From assembly GCF_017874735.1 (NCBI RefSeq), contig NZ_JAGGLV010000036.1, forward strand, positions 1-54,475: a stretch of 54,475 nt of DNA. Direction: 5' to 3'. Shown one piece after another: positions 17,585-25,435 of the stretch. The notes beneath the pieces are model-generated. The model did no database searches. It saw only the letters and a list, made by a program, of their open reading frames with translations, and was not told where the DNA came from. The stretch is from Paenibacillus silagei. GTDB lineage: Bacteria; Bacillota; Bacilli; Paenibacillales; Paenibacillaceae. The first letter of the stretch is position 1. Each line of letters begins with the position of its first letter. Made by a program: the position numbers and the translations under genes.

Positions 17585-18069
17585 AATGTATGCGAAAAAC
17601 AGAATACATATGGCGCCGCGATGGCTGCCGGACAAATTGTAGGCGAGAAACCGAACACATTTCTCGGCGCGATCGCTACCGGGCCCATTGTAGGCGAAAT
17701 ACCGATCACATTCGGCAGTATGAAGGCGCTCGGACCAAATGTAATCGAAAAACCGATCACATTCGGCAGTACAAAGGCGCTCAGACCAAATATAATCGAA
17801 AAACCGATTACTTTCGGTAGTGCAAAGGCGCATAGGCCGGATATAATCGAAATACCGATCACATTCGGCAGTATGAAGGCGCTCGGACCAAATGTAATCG
17901 AAAAACCGATCACATTCGGCAGTGCAAAGGCGCTCAGACCAAATATAATCGAAAAACCGATTACATTCGACGGCGCGATGGTTACCGGGCCGATTGTAAT
18001 CGGAAAACCGATTATATCGGGCAGCTCGAAGGCAGCAGGGCCTGTTGTATGCGAAAAACCGGCAAACAA
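17585..18069. repeat. palindromic-box array 2, ten boxes at exactly 51 bp
   Basis: Ten boxes carry their CG marker at 17593, 17644, 17695, 17746, 17797, 17848, 17899, 17950, 18001 and 18052, so nine successive steps are each exactly 51 bp. The general form is TRTAnnCG, AAAAAC, CGAnnACA. The core is nearly constant while the inner arm bases vary (ATC, TGC, GGC). The intervals also drift but share elements with the other arrays, such as GGNCCAAAT before the box. Because 51 is divisible by three, long frames stay open on both strands (17621-18133 plus, 17581-18096 minus); I treat these as by-products. Confidence 0.92.
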
Positions 18070-18202
18070 CCGGTCGCCCACAGGGGAGCTAACCACGAAA
18101 TTCCGCCACGTAAGTCAGGTTACATTACACTAAAATCTAGTTTATCCCGGTATCTTCATCGTTTTCAGCAAAATTATCGATTTGTTTGTTATATTTTCTG
18201 AC

Positions 18203-18216
18203 TGATAGCGCTTTAT
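18203..18216. promoter_or_regulatory. cre-like or third operator-like site
   Basis: TGATAGCGCTTTAT resembles the catabolite-responsive element consensus (TGWAANCGNTNWCA) imperfectly. It also shares the AAAGCG core with the operators at 18281 and 18353. It lies just upstream of the -35 element. Confidence 0.35.
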
Positions 18217-18231
18217 CTCCAAAATAAAGGG

Positions 18232-18260
18232 TTGATAATTTGGTGATCATCCACTATGAT
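18232..18260 (+). promoter_or_regulatory. SigA-type promoter of the ABC/GH4 operon
   Basis: TTGATA (18232-18237) and TATGAT (18255-18260) are separated by 17 bp, close to the vegetative consensus. The first operator starts 20 bp downstream, in the position expected for repression. Confidence 0.7.
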
Positions 18261-18280
18261 TAGGTCAACGGACGGCATTA

Positions 18281-18300
18281 AAGTTAAAGCGATTTAACTT
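18281..18300. promoter_or_regulatory. operator-like palindrome 1
   Basis: AAGTTAAAGCGATTTAACTT has perfect 8-bp arms around GCGA. It is a LacI-family-type operator and a likely site for the regulator encoded at 21809-22813. It lies between the promoter and the first permease gene. Confidence 0.65.
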
Positions 18301-18352
18301 ATAATTTGTCCACTATAATAAAATTGGCAAACTAAATTTTTATTTACCTCTA

Positions 18353-18372
18353 AAGTTAAAGCGCTTATACTT
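18353..18372. promoter_or_regulatory. operator-like palindrome 2
   Basis: AAGTTAAAGCGCTTATACTT has the same left arm as operator 1 and a slightly degenerate right arm. It lies 72 bp downstream, centre to centre, just before the ribosome site of the first permease. Two sites at this distance would allow cooperative binding or looping. Confidence 0.6.
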
Positions 18373-18391
18373 TTAACAATGAAAGGCTGGT

Positions 18392-19291
18392 GTGTCCGTG
18401 ATTAAGAGTGAGAGCCGGCGGCAGACGTTCTACATGTATCTGTTCATTTCCCCGTGGCTGGTCGGCTTCCTGATCTTCGCCCTGTACCCGATCCTGTCAT
18501 CGCTGTATTACAGCTTCACCGACTATGACATCATTCATCCGCCCAGATTCATCGGCCTCGCCAACTACACGGAGATGTTCCACAATGAACTGTTCTGGCG
18601 TTCCGTGAAGGTCACCCTAAGATATACCTTCATCAGCGTTCCGGTACAACTGCTGCTGGGCCTGGGGTTCGCCCTGCTGCTGCATCAGACCATCCCCTGG
18701 CGCGGCTTCTTCCGCACAGCGATGTATTTCCCGAGTATGGTCTCCGGTGTGGCCATGTCGCTCCTCTGGTACTGGATCTTCAATCCGCAGATCGGCCTCT
18801 TCAATTATATGCTCTCCTGGTTCGGCATTCACGGCCCGGCCTGGCTGATGAATCCCGATACAGCGCTGTATGCCCTAATTATCATGTCCCTTTGGACAGC
18901 GGGCTCTGGCATGATCCTCTTCCTCGCTGGTCTGCAAGGAGTCCCAGCCAGCCTGATCGAAGCTGCCAATCTGGATGGGGCAGGGCGCTTCCGCATTTTT
19001 CTGAATATTACGCTGCCGATGATCTCGCCTGTCCTGCTGTTCCAACTGATTATGGGGCTGATCGACTCCTTCCAGGTGTTCACGCAGGCCTTCGTCATGA
19101 CGCAGGGCGGACCCAATTACTCTACCTGGTTCTACGTCTACAATCTGTATACCAGTGCCTTCAAGGAATACCGCGCCGGATACTCCTCCGCGCTTGCCTG
19201 GGTCCTGCTGATTGTCGTCATGCTGTTCACGGCGGTCATTATGAGGCTGTCGCGCCGTTATGTCCATTATGAAGGAGGCAGCAGCCGATGA
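18392..19291 (+). CDS. sugar ABC transporter permease (MalF type)
   Basis: This 299-residue inner-membrane permease has about six hydrophobic segments, the N-terminal FYMYLFISPWLVGFLIFALY of the family and the ATPase-contact loop EAANLDGAGRFRIFLNITLP. It begins at a GTG (18392) 5 bases after GAAAGG; a second GTG two codons later is possible. It is the first gene of the operon behind the operator pair and overlaps the next permease by 4 bp. Confidence 0.93.
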   Translation: MSVIKSESRRQTFYMYLFISPWLVGFLIFALYPILSSLYYSFTDYDIIHPPRFIGLANYTEMFHNELFWRSVKVTLRYTFISVPVQLLLGLGFALLLHQTIPWRGFFRTAMYFPSMVSGVAMSLLWYWIFNPQIGLFNYMLSWFGIHGPAWLMNPDTALYALIIMSLWTAGSGMILFLAGLQGVPASLIEAANLDGAGRFRIFLNITLPMISPVLLFQLIMGLIDSFQVFTQAFVMTQGGPNYSTWFYVYNLYTSAFKEYRAGYSSALAWVLLIVVMLFTAVIMRLSRRYVHYEGGSSR

Positions 19292-20166
19292 GCACCGTTA
19301 AGGCCACCCGCCCGCTTGACCCGTCCCCCCGGCTCCGCCGGAGAATCAAGCCCGTTAAGATTGCCAGCTTCACCGCGCTCCTAGTCACAACGTTTCTCAT
19401 GCTGCTGCCGCTGTTCTTCATGGTCTCCACCTCGCTGAAGTCCAAACGGGAGATGCTGAAGTTCCCGCCGACGTTTCTGCCGGAGAGCTGGGCCTTACGC
19501 AATTATGTCGATATTTTTGAGACTCTCCAGTTCGGCACATTGTACAAGAACAGCCTGATTATCGCCGGCTTCTCCGTATTCGGTACCCTGCTCTCTTCGG
19601 CGCTGGTTGCTTACGGGTTCGCCAGGTACCGGGGGCGCGGCAACAACTTCTGGTTCATCCTGCTGCTGAGCACGATGATGCTGCCTTATCCGGCCATTAT
19701 GATTCCGCAGTTCGTATTGTTCTCCAAAATGCAGTGGATCGACACCTTCCTCCCGCTGATTGTGCCTGCCTTCTTCGGCTCGGCGTATAACATCTTCCTG
19801 CTGCGGCAATTCTTCTCCACGCTGCCTGAGGAGCTGTTCGATGCCGGACGCATTGACGGCTGCGGCGAGCTGAGGATGTGGCGGACCATCGCACTGCCGC
19901 TGTCTGCGCCAGCGCTGGCGACGGTTGCGATCTTTGCTTTTATCTACAGCTGGAATGATCTCTTGACCCCTGTGCTCTATCTAAGCTCGTCGGACAAATT
20001 CACGCTTCCCGTGGGGATGGCCTCCCTCACCTCATCGCGCTTCCGCATTCCGCCGTGGCATCTGCTGATGGTCGCCTCCGTCCTGGCTATGGTTCCAATC
20101 GTCACCCTGTTTGCCATCGCCCAGAAGCAGTTCGTCGAAGGCATCGTACTGACGGGCATCAAGTAA
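19288..20166 (+). CDS. sugar ABC transporter permease (MalG type)
   Basis: This 292-residue partner permease has the loop DAGRIDGCGELRMWRTIALP and the C-terminus QFVEGIVLTGIK typical of the MalG branch. It overlaps the MalF-type gene (ATGA), which suggests translational coupling and equal subunit amounts. No ATPase gene is in the cluster, so a shared MsmX-type ATPase is likely. Confidence 0.93.
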   Translation: MSTVKATRPLDPSPRLRRRIKPVKIASFTALLVTTFLMLLPLFFMVSTSLKSKREMLKFPPTFLPESWALRNYVDIFETLQFGTLYKNSLIIAGFSVFGTLLSSALVAYGFARYRGRGNNFWFILLLSTMMLPYPAIMIPQFVLFSKMQWIDTFLPLIVPAFFGSAYNIFLLRQFFSTLPEELFDAGRIDGCGELRMWRTIALPLSAPALATVAIFAFIYSWNDLLTPVLYLSSSDKFTLPVGMASLTSSRFRIPPWHLLMVASVLAMVPIVTLFAIAQKQFVEGIVLTGIK

Positions 20167-20221
20167 AGCAGCAAAGATAGCTCGGGTTACAACACTTGAA
20201 AAATTCAGGAGGGATTGGACA

Positions 20222-21610
20222 ATGAAGAATAAGATGAAGAGCAAGAGGTATGCGCTGCTGCTCGCAACAGCCCTGACAGTATCAGCAGTCTTGGCGGGCT
20301 GCGGCGGCGGCAAGTCAGCAGGCAATGTGGCGGCTGGGGACAGCGGAGCCCGGAATACCGGCGGTTCGGGGGAGCAAGTGACGATATCCCACTATACCAT
20401 TGACTCGGAGGACCGGACTTTTATCGAGAAGCTGATCCCGGATTTCGAGAAGGCGCATCCGAACATCAAGGTCAAGGTGGAGAAGGCCCCCTATGAGCAG
20501 TTCGACAGCAAGCTGCAGACACTGATTGCCGGCGGCAATTCCCCGGATGTGACGAGCCATTACGGATATGGCGGGTTTGCCGAGTATTATAACAAAGACA
20601 TGCTGCTTGATCTGACGGACCTTATTCAGGAAGACGGCTTCAAAGCCGAGGATTATCATATCCCAGAGAATCTGATGAAAATATACACTGTAAACGGTCA
20701 TACCTACGGCATACCGGTCAATATGTACGTCACCCTGATGCTCTACAACAAGGATATGTTCAATGCTGCGGGCGTCTCCTATCCGCCAAGTGATTATGAA
20801 GATAAGAGCTGGACGTTTGACCGCATGGTGGAGGATGCCAAGAAGATGACACTTGTCTCGGACGATATCGCCAAAACACAGTACGGTGTAGATTTCACTT
20901 GGGCGGAGCGGGATATGCGGCCGCTGTACTTCGGGGCCGAGCCTTACTCTGAAGATACCTGGACCAACGGCGGCGTTCCTTCCGAGACGCATTTCGATTC
21001 CCCCGAGGTGATTGCCGCTTACCAGAAGCTGTTCGATCTTGTGTTCAAGGAGAAGGTATCCCCGACTTCCGAATGGAGTAAAAGCGTAGCCGGACAGAAC
21101 GGCGACCCGTTCGTCGCAGGCAAGATCGGCATGTCGATCGGCGGCTCCTGGAACCTCGCGGGGGCTAACGACTTCCCGTTCAAAATTGGCGTAGCCGCCG
21201 TGCCTTGGGGAGGCAACGACAAGGTGCGCAGCACGCTGTTCGTTGATCCGCTGCTGATTCTGAAGGACTCGAAGCATCCGAAGGAAGCTTTTGAATGGAT
21301 CAAATACCTGATGACTACTGAAGTCCAGGAGAAGTCCATCGAGCTGAGCGGAGGAAATCCGCCAGTTAATACGGAAGCGGCTGAGGTGTATTACAAGCAT
21401 TTTGACGGCATTGATCCGGAGGATGTGAAGAAGGTCTACGAGGGCGCGGTCAAATACGGCTATGAATCCTACAATCATCTGATCACCAACTACTCGCAGA
21501 TCAACGACATGTTCATCAATGAGCTGCAGCCGGTCGAGACCGGACACAAGACCCTGAAAGAGGTTATGCCGGTGATTCAGAAGAAGGTTACGGAGATCAT
21601 CAAGAGGTAG
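20222..21610 (+). CDS. sugar-binding lipoprotein of the ABC transporter
   Basis: This 462-residue family 1 solute-binding protein has a basic N-terminus, a hydrophobic segment and the lipobox LAGC near residues 23-26, followed by a Gly/Ser-rich linker. The mature domain shows the usual pattern TFIEKLIPDFEKAHPNIKVKV and later GKIGMSIGGSW. It captures the sugar outside the membrane and delivers it to the two upstream permeases. AGGAGGGA precedes the ATG. Confidence 0.92.
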   Translation: MKNKMKSKRYALLLATALTVSAVLAGCGGGKSAGNVAAGDSGARNTGGSGEQVTISHYTIDSEDRTFIEKLIPDFEKAHPNIKVKVEKAPYEQFDSKLQTLIAGGNSPDVTSHYGYGGFAEYYNKDMLLDLTDLIQEDGFKAEDYHIPENLMKIYTVNGHTYGIPVNMYVTLMLYNKDMFNAAGVSYPPSDYEDKSWTFDRMVEDAKKMTLVSDDIAKTQYGVDFTWAERDMRPLYFGAEPYSEDTWTNGGVPSETHFDSPEVIAAYQKLFDLVFKEKVSPTSEWSKSVAGQNGDPFVAGKIGMSIGGSWNLAGANDFPFKIGVAAVPWGGNDKVRSTLFVDPLLILKDSKHPKEAFEWIKYLMTTEVQEKSIELSGGNPPVNTEAAEVYYKHFDGIDPEDVKKVYEGAVKYGYESYNHLITNYSQINDMFINELQPVETGHKTLKEVMPVIQKKVTEIIKR

Positions 21611-21678
21611 CGGCCCGGCGATGGTTATATGTTTAGCGAAACCCCGGTGCGGCCTGTATACTGGAGATAGAACAAGTG

Positions 21679-21718
21679 GAAACGGCTTTGCCGTCCTTTT
21701 AAAGGACGGTACCGTTTC
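21679..21718 (+). other. nested hairpin between binding protein and LacI genes
   Basis: An outer stem, GAAACGG (21679-21685) with CCGTTTC (21712-21718), encloses a 19-bp inner inverted repeat (21691-21709) with arms CCGTCCTTT and AAAGGACGG. No T-run follows. It could be a processing or stabilising structure that separates the transporter genes from the regulator gene, or a weak terminator. Confidence 0.55.
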
Positions 21719-21808
21719 AGCGAGAAATAGAAGGATAATGTATCGTGTGAAACATATAAATTCTATATTTTAAAAGCACCGGATAATCTGCCGCAAGGAG
21801 CGCTTGAA

Positions 21809-22813
21809 ATGAAAGTAAGTATTTTTGATGTAGCCAAAAAATCAGGGCTGTCCGTGGTCACCGTATCGCGGGTATTAAACGGAGCAACGTCTGTGCGGGA
21901 GAACAACCGCCAGAAGGTGCTCGACGCGATCAAGGAGCTGGATTACCGCCCGAATGCAGCAGCCCGCAGTCTGGCCAGCGGCAAGACCGGCATCATCGGC
22001 CTGATTGTAACGACCCTGCAGGATTCCTTCTTCGATGCTGTGGTCAAGGAACTGAATGAGACGCTGGCCCTGCACGGATATTATCTGGCGATCTCCGTAT
22101 ATGATGGCATTGGCTCCGGCGAGAGCCACTACCTGATCCAGGAAGACCGGGTGGACGGACTTATCCTGCTCTCCCCGATCAAAGAGGACAATTATATTGT
22201 CGAGCTGAAGCGTCGGGGCATTCCCTATGTGCTGATCGACAACCAGCTGCCGGAGAATGACAGCTACTCGATCACCATCGACAACTTCAAAGGCGGGTAT
22301 GCCGCAGCCAGCCACCTGCTGGAGCTGGGGTATACCTCCATCGCCCATCTCTGCGGGCAGGAGATGTTCCGCAGTACGCGGGAGCGGCGCGCGGGCTTCC
22401 TGCAAGCGCTGCAGAAGCAGGGCCTCGCCCCGTTCGAGATCGTACATGGTGAATTTGAGATCACCATGGGCTACGACACGGCGCAGGGCTGGCTCGCAGA
22501 GGGTAAGCTGCCGGGGGCGGTATTCGCCGGAGATGACAATATCGCCCTCGGGGTGATCAATGCCCTGATGGAGGCAGGCGTAAAGGTGCCGGAGGAGGTT
22601 GCTGTAGTCGGCTACGACGACCACTATATCGCCTCCCAGCTCCACCCGCATCTGACCACTATGCGCCAGCCGGCGGATAAGATCGGCGTCGCCGCCGCCG
22701 ACATGCTGCTTCGCCGGATCAGCGGGGAGATGAAGCGCGGCTCCAATATTAAGATCGATCCGGAGCTGATTGTACGGGAATCGACCGTTGGGGACGCGAA
22801 CATTCAGCGCTAG
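21809..22813 (+). CDS. LacI-family transcriptional regulator
   Basis: This 334-residue repressor has an N-terminal helix-turn-helix with hinge helix (SIFDVAKKSGLSVVTVSRVLNG, then YRPNAAARSLASGKT) and a periplasmic-binding-protein-like effector domain. It lies inside the sugar cluster and probably controls the promoter at 18232 through the AAAGCG palindromes. The effector is likely the imported sugar or its phosphate. AAGGAG precedes the ATG. Its TAG stop codon lies inside the first box of the composite repeat at 22808. Confidence 0.92.
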   Translation: MKVSIFDVAKKSGLSVVTVSRVLNGATSVRENNRQKVLDAIKELDYRPNAAARSLASGKTGIIGLIVTTLQDSFFDAVVKELNETLALHGYYLAISVYDGIGSGESHYLIQEDRVDGLILLSPIKEDNYIVELKRRGIPYVLIDNQLPENDSYSITIDNFKGGYAAASHLLELGYTSIAHLCGQEMFRSTRERRAGFLQALQKQGLAPFEIVHGEFEITMGYDTAQGWLAEGKLPGAVFAGDDNIALGVINALMEAGVKVPEEVAVVGYDDHYIASQLHPHLTTMRQPADKIGVAAADMLLRRISGEMKRGSNIKIDPELIVRESTVGDANIQR

Positions 22814-22998
22814 TTGTATTCTATACACTTAAAAACAGTGAAAAGGACGGCTGTTCCCTTCTAATTGTAGTCTGTACAACTAAATCTGCCCGAATGGGGA
22901 GAATCCGGGTACAGACGGCATTATAGTTGCACCAAATACAGCTAAACAGATATTCGGCGGTCCATCTGCCGATTTAGTTGTACAGAATGCATTTAAGC
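22808..22998. repeat. composite palindromic element, four boxes at 51-62-51 bp
   Basis: Four boxes of the form TTTAGTTGTA, five bases, TACAACTAAA are present. Their TTGTA/TTGCA motifs start at 22814, 22865, 22927 and 22978: steps of 51, 62 and 51 bp, identical to the element at 181-369 although the arms differ. A dyad (TCTG..CCCG with CGGG..CAGA, about 22885-22916) sits in the central interval. The element fills most of the space between the LacI gene and the kinase gene. Confidence 0.82.
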
Positions 22999-23055
22999 AT
23001 GCCTCTGAAGCATCTTGCACCGGCATGCTCACCAAACGTTTAGGAGGTACAAACA

Positions 23056-24051
23056 TTGGCTTACTACTTGGGGATCGATGGGGGAGGCAGCAAGACCTAC
23101 GCCCTCATCAGCGATGAACAGGGCCGTATTCTAGGCAAAGGCCGGAGCGGCAACGGCAATCACCAGACCAGCGTGACGCAGGCGGAGAATAACATCCGCG
23201 AAGCGGCTTCCATGGCGCTGGCGGAAGCCGGCCTCCGGCTGGATCAGCTTCGACAAGCCTATCTGGGGCTTGCCGGTGCTGACCGCCAGACCGATTATAA
23301 CATTCTGCATCCGATGATCCGCCGGATCGGCTTCACGAATTATACGATCAGCGGCGATACGATGATCGGCCTGCGGGCGGGGACGGACCGCCCCTACGGG
23401 GTGGCCCTGATCTGCGGCACCGGCACCAATGCGGCAGGCCGTAATCCGCAGGGCCGCCATTTCCAGTGCGGCGGGTTCGATTATATGTACGGCGATTTCG
23501 GCGGCGGCGGCGCGCTGAATATCGAGGTGTTCCGCACAGTGATCCGGGCCTGGGACGGTCGCGAAGCGCCCACGCTGCTGACGGAGCCGCTCCTGAAGCT
23601 GCTCGGCTATGAACGGGTCGAAGACATGTACGATGACTTTCTGGATCACGGGAAGCAGGTGCCGCTGGATGCGGCCCGCCTGCTTTTCCCGGCAGCGGCT
23701 GAGGGCGATGCCGCCGCTCTGGCGATCCTGAACCGCCAAGGCGTGGAACTGGGCAAGGCTGCGGCGGCCGTCATTCATCGGCTCGGTATGGAGAACGATG
23801 AATTTGATGTGGTCCTGGCCGGAAGCGTGCTGACCCGAGGCGACCGGGGCTGGATTCGCGGGCCGATTGAGCAGACTGTGCATGAAGCGGCACCAGGCGC
23901 GGCAGTGGTCACCCTCTCCACCGAGCCTGTGGTCGGCGCTCTCTGGTCGGCGCTGGAGAGCGACGGGATCACCGTCAGCCAGGGTATGTATGAGACGATG
24001 CGTGCTTACAGGGAGTTCGAGCTTATTCCCACTACCACCAGACAGGAGTGA
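23056..24051 (+). CDS. BadF/BadG/BcrA/BcrD ATPase-family sugar kinase (N-acetylglucosamine kinase type)
   Basis: This 331-residue protein has the actin-like ATPase fold: phosphate-1 motif YLGIDGGGSKTYALISD at the N-terminus, GLAGADR near residue 74, the phosphate-2 motif ICGTGTNAAG near 120 and GDFGGGGALNIE near 155. Relatives phosphorylate N-acetylglucosamine or related amino sugars. It starts with TTG at 23056 behind AGGAGG and lies 6 bp before the GH4 gene. The context suggests that it phosphorylates the imported sugar, possibly the disaccharide, before GH4 cleavage. Confidence 0.87.
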   Translation: MAYYLGIDGGGSKTYALISDEQGRILGKGRSGNGNHQTSVTQAENNIREAASMALAEAGLRLDQLRQAYLGLAGADRQTDYNILHPMIRRIGFTNYTISGDTMIGLRAGTDRPYGVALICGTGTNAAGRNPQGRHFQCGGFDYMYGDFGGGGALNIEVFRTVIRAWDGREAPTLLTEPLLKLLGYERVEDMYDDFLDHGKQVPLDAARLLFPAAAEGDAAALAILNRQGVELGKAAAAVIHRLGMENDEFDVVLAGSVLTRGDRGWIRGPIEQTVHEAAPGAAVVTLSTEPVVGALWSALESDGITVSQGMYETMRAYREFELIPTTTRQE

Positions 24052-24057
24052 TTCATT

Positions 24058-25371
24058 GTGACAGCGAACCAAGGTCTTAAGATTGCCGTCATCGGCGGAG
24101 GGTCTTCCTATACCCCCGAACTGGTAGAAGGCTTCATCCTGCATCATAAGGAGCTTCCGGTCCGGGAGCTGTGGCTTGTAGACATTGAGGCTGGCCTGCA
24201 TAAGCTGAACATCGTGGGCGCTCTGGCGAAGCGTATGGTGGAGAGGTCCGGCCTACCGATCGAGGTCCATCTCACCACCGACCGCCGCGAGGCCATTGCC
24301 GGTGCGGACTTCGTCAGCACGCAGATCCGTGTCGGTATGCTGGATGCCCGTGCCCGTGACGAGGCGATTCCGCTGAAATACGGTGTGATCGGCCAAGAGA
24401 CGACCGGTCCCGGCGGCATGCTGAAGGCACTGCGCACCATACCGGTCATTCTCGGCATCTGCCGGGATATCGAGGAGCTGGCACCGGACGCCTGGCTGCT
24501 CAACTTCACCAATCCCGCAGGTATGGTCACCGAAGCGGTCCTGCGGTACTCCAAGGTGAAGAGCATCGGTCTCTGTAATGCCCCGATCGGACTGATCAAG
24601 CAGGTATCGGCCAAATATGACACTGCCCCGGACCGGATCTACGCCGAGTTCGTCGGCCTGAACCACCTGCACTGGATTACCCGTATTGATGTGGAGGGTG
24701 AAGACAAGCTGCAGGAGATGCTGGAGGATACCGCAGGCTACAGTGCAAAGAATGTTCCGGCACGCGAATGGAACCCCGAGTTCCTGCAATCGCTGCATGC
24801 CTTACCTTCGTATTATCTGAAGTACTTCTACATGACCGATGCGATGCTTGCGGAGCAGCAGGAAGCCGCCGCACAAGGCGGGAACCGTGCCGCAGTCGTC
24901 AAGCGTGTGGAGGAGGAGCTGTTCGCCATCTACAGCGACCTTGCGCTGAATGAGAAGCCGAAGCAGCTGGAGCAGCGCGGCGGAGCCTTTTATTCCGAAG
25001 CGGCTGTGAACCTGATGCGCTCGCTCTATAGCGGCACCAATGACATCCAGACACTGAATGTGGCGAACCGGGGCATCTTAGACTTCCTGCCGGACGATGC
25101 CAGCATCGAGGTCAACTGTATCGTCACAAAGACCGGCCCCCTCCCGCTGCCGCTGACGAAGATTCCGCCGATGGCCAAGGGACTGATTCATGCTGTGAAG
25201 ACCTATGAGCAGCTAGCCATCGACGCCGCCGTCACCGGTGACCGCTGCCTGGCGATCCAGGCGCTGGCCCATCACCCGCTCGTCCCTTCCGTGGAAGTAG
25301 CGATCGCCATGCTGGATGAGATGCTGGAGGCGAACAGGGAGTATCTGCCGGCCTTTTTCGCTCAGGACTAA
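24058..25371 (+). CDS. GH4 family 6-phospho-glycosidase (6-phospho-beta-glucosidase type)
   Basis: This 437-residue enzyme belongs to the NAD- and metal-dependent family GH4. It has the Rossmann motif IAVIGGGSSYTPELVEG at the N-terminus, the signature QETTGPGGMLKALRTIP near residue 120, NFTNPAGMVTEAV near 150, the metal-site GLCNAPIGL near 175 and GLNHLHWI near 200. GH4 enzymes cleave 6-phosphorylated disaccharides through an oxidation-elimination route in the cytoplasm. Usually the substrate comes from a PTS; here no PTS gene is present and a kinase sits upstream. The GTG start follows a weak purine-rich site 6 bp after the kinase stop. Confidence 0.9.
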   Translation: MTANQGLKIAVIGGGSSYTPELVEGFILHHKELPVRELWLVDIEAGLHKLNIVGALAKRMVERSGLPIEVHLTTDRREAIAGADFVSTQIRVGMLDARARDEAIPLKYGVIGQETTGPGGMLKALRTIPVILGICRDIEELAPDAWLLNFTNPAGMVTEAVLRYSKVKSIGLCNAPIGLIKQVSAKYDTAPDRIYAEFVGLNHLHWITRIDVEGEDKLQEMLEDTAGYSAKNVPAREWNPEFLQSLHALPSYYLKYFYMTDAMLAEQQEAAAQGGNRAAVVKRVEEELFAIYSDLALNEKPKQLEQRGGAFYSEAAVNLMRSLYSGTNDIQTLNVANRGILDFLPDDASIEVNCIVTKTGPLPLPLTKIPPMAKGLIHAVKTYEQLAIDAAVTGDRCLAIQALAHHPLVPSVEVAIAMLDEMLEANREYLPAFFAQD

Positions 25372-25387
25372 TCCCTTAACATCAATA

Positions 25388-25434
25388 AAGAGCCTGCTAA
25401 CCACAGTTCACTCTGCGGCCGTACAGGCTCTTCT
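25388..25434. terminator. bidirectional terminator between GH4 and lipoprotein genes
   Basis: AAGAGCCTG (25388-25396) and CAGGCTCTT (25424-25432) form a 9-bp stem with a large loop between two convergent genes. Confidence 0.65.
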
Positions 25435-25435
25435 C

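Noticed and set aside
17585..18069. CRISPR array
   Set aside because: The intervals are repeated and related rather than unique, the repeats are degenerate, and no cas genes are in the window.
17581..18133. Long open frames on both strands across array 2 (170 and 171 codons with 17-residue repeats)
   Set aside because: They arise because 51 bp is 17 codons. No ribosome site or family resemblance is seen, both strands are open at once, and the other arrays break the frame with 50- and 52-bp steps.
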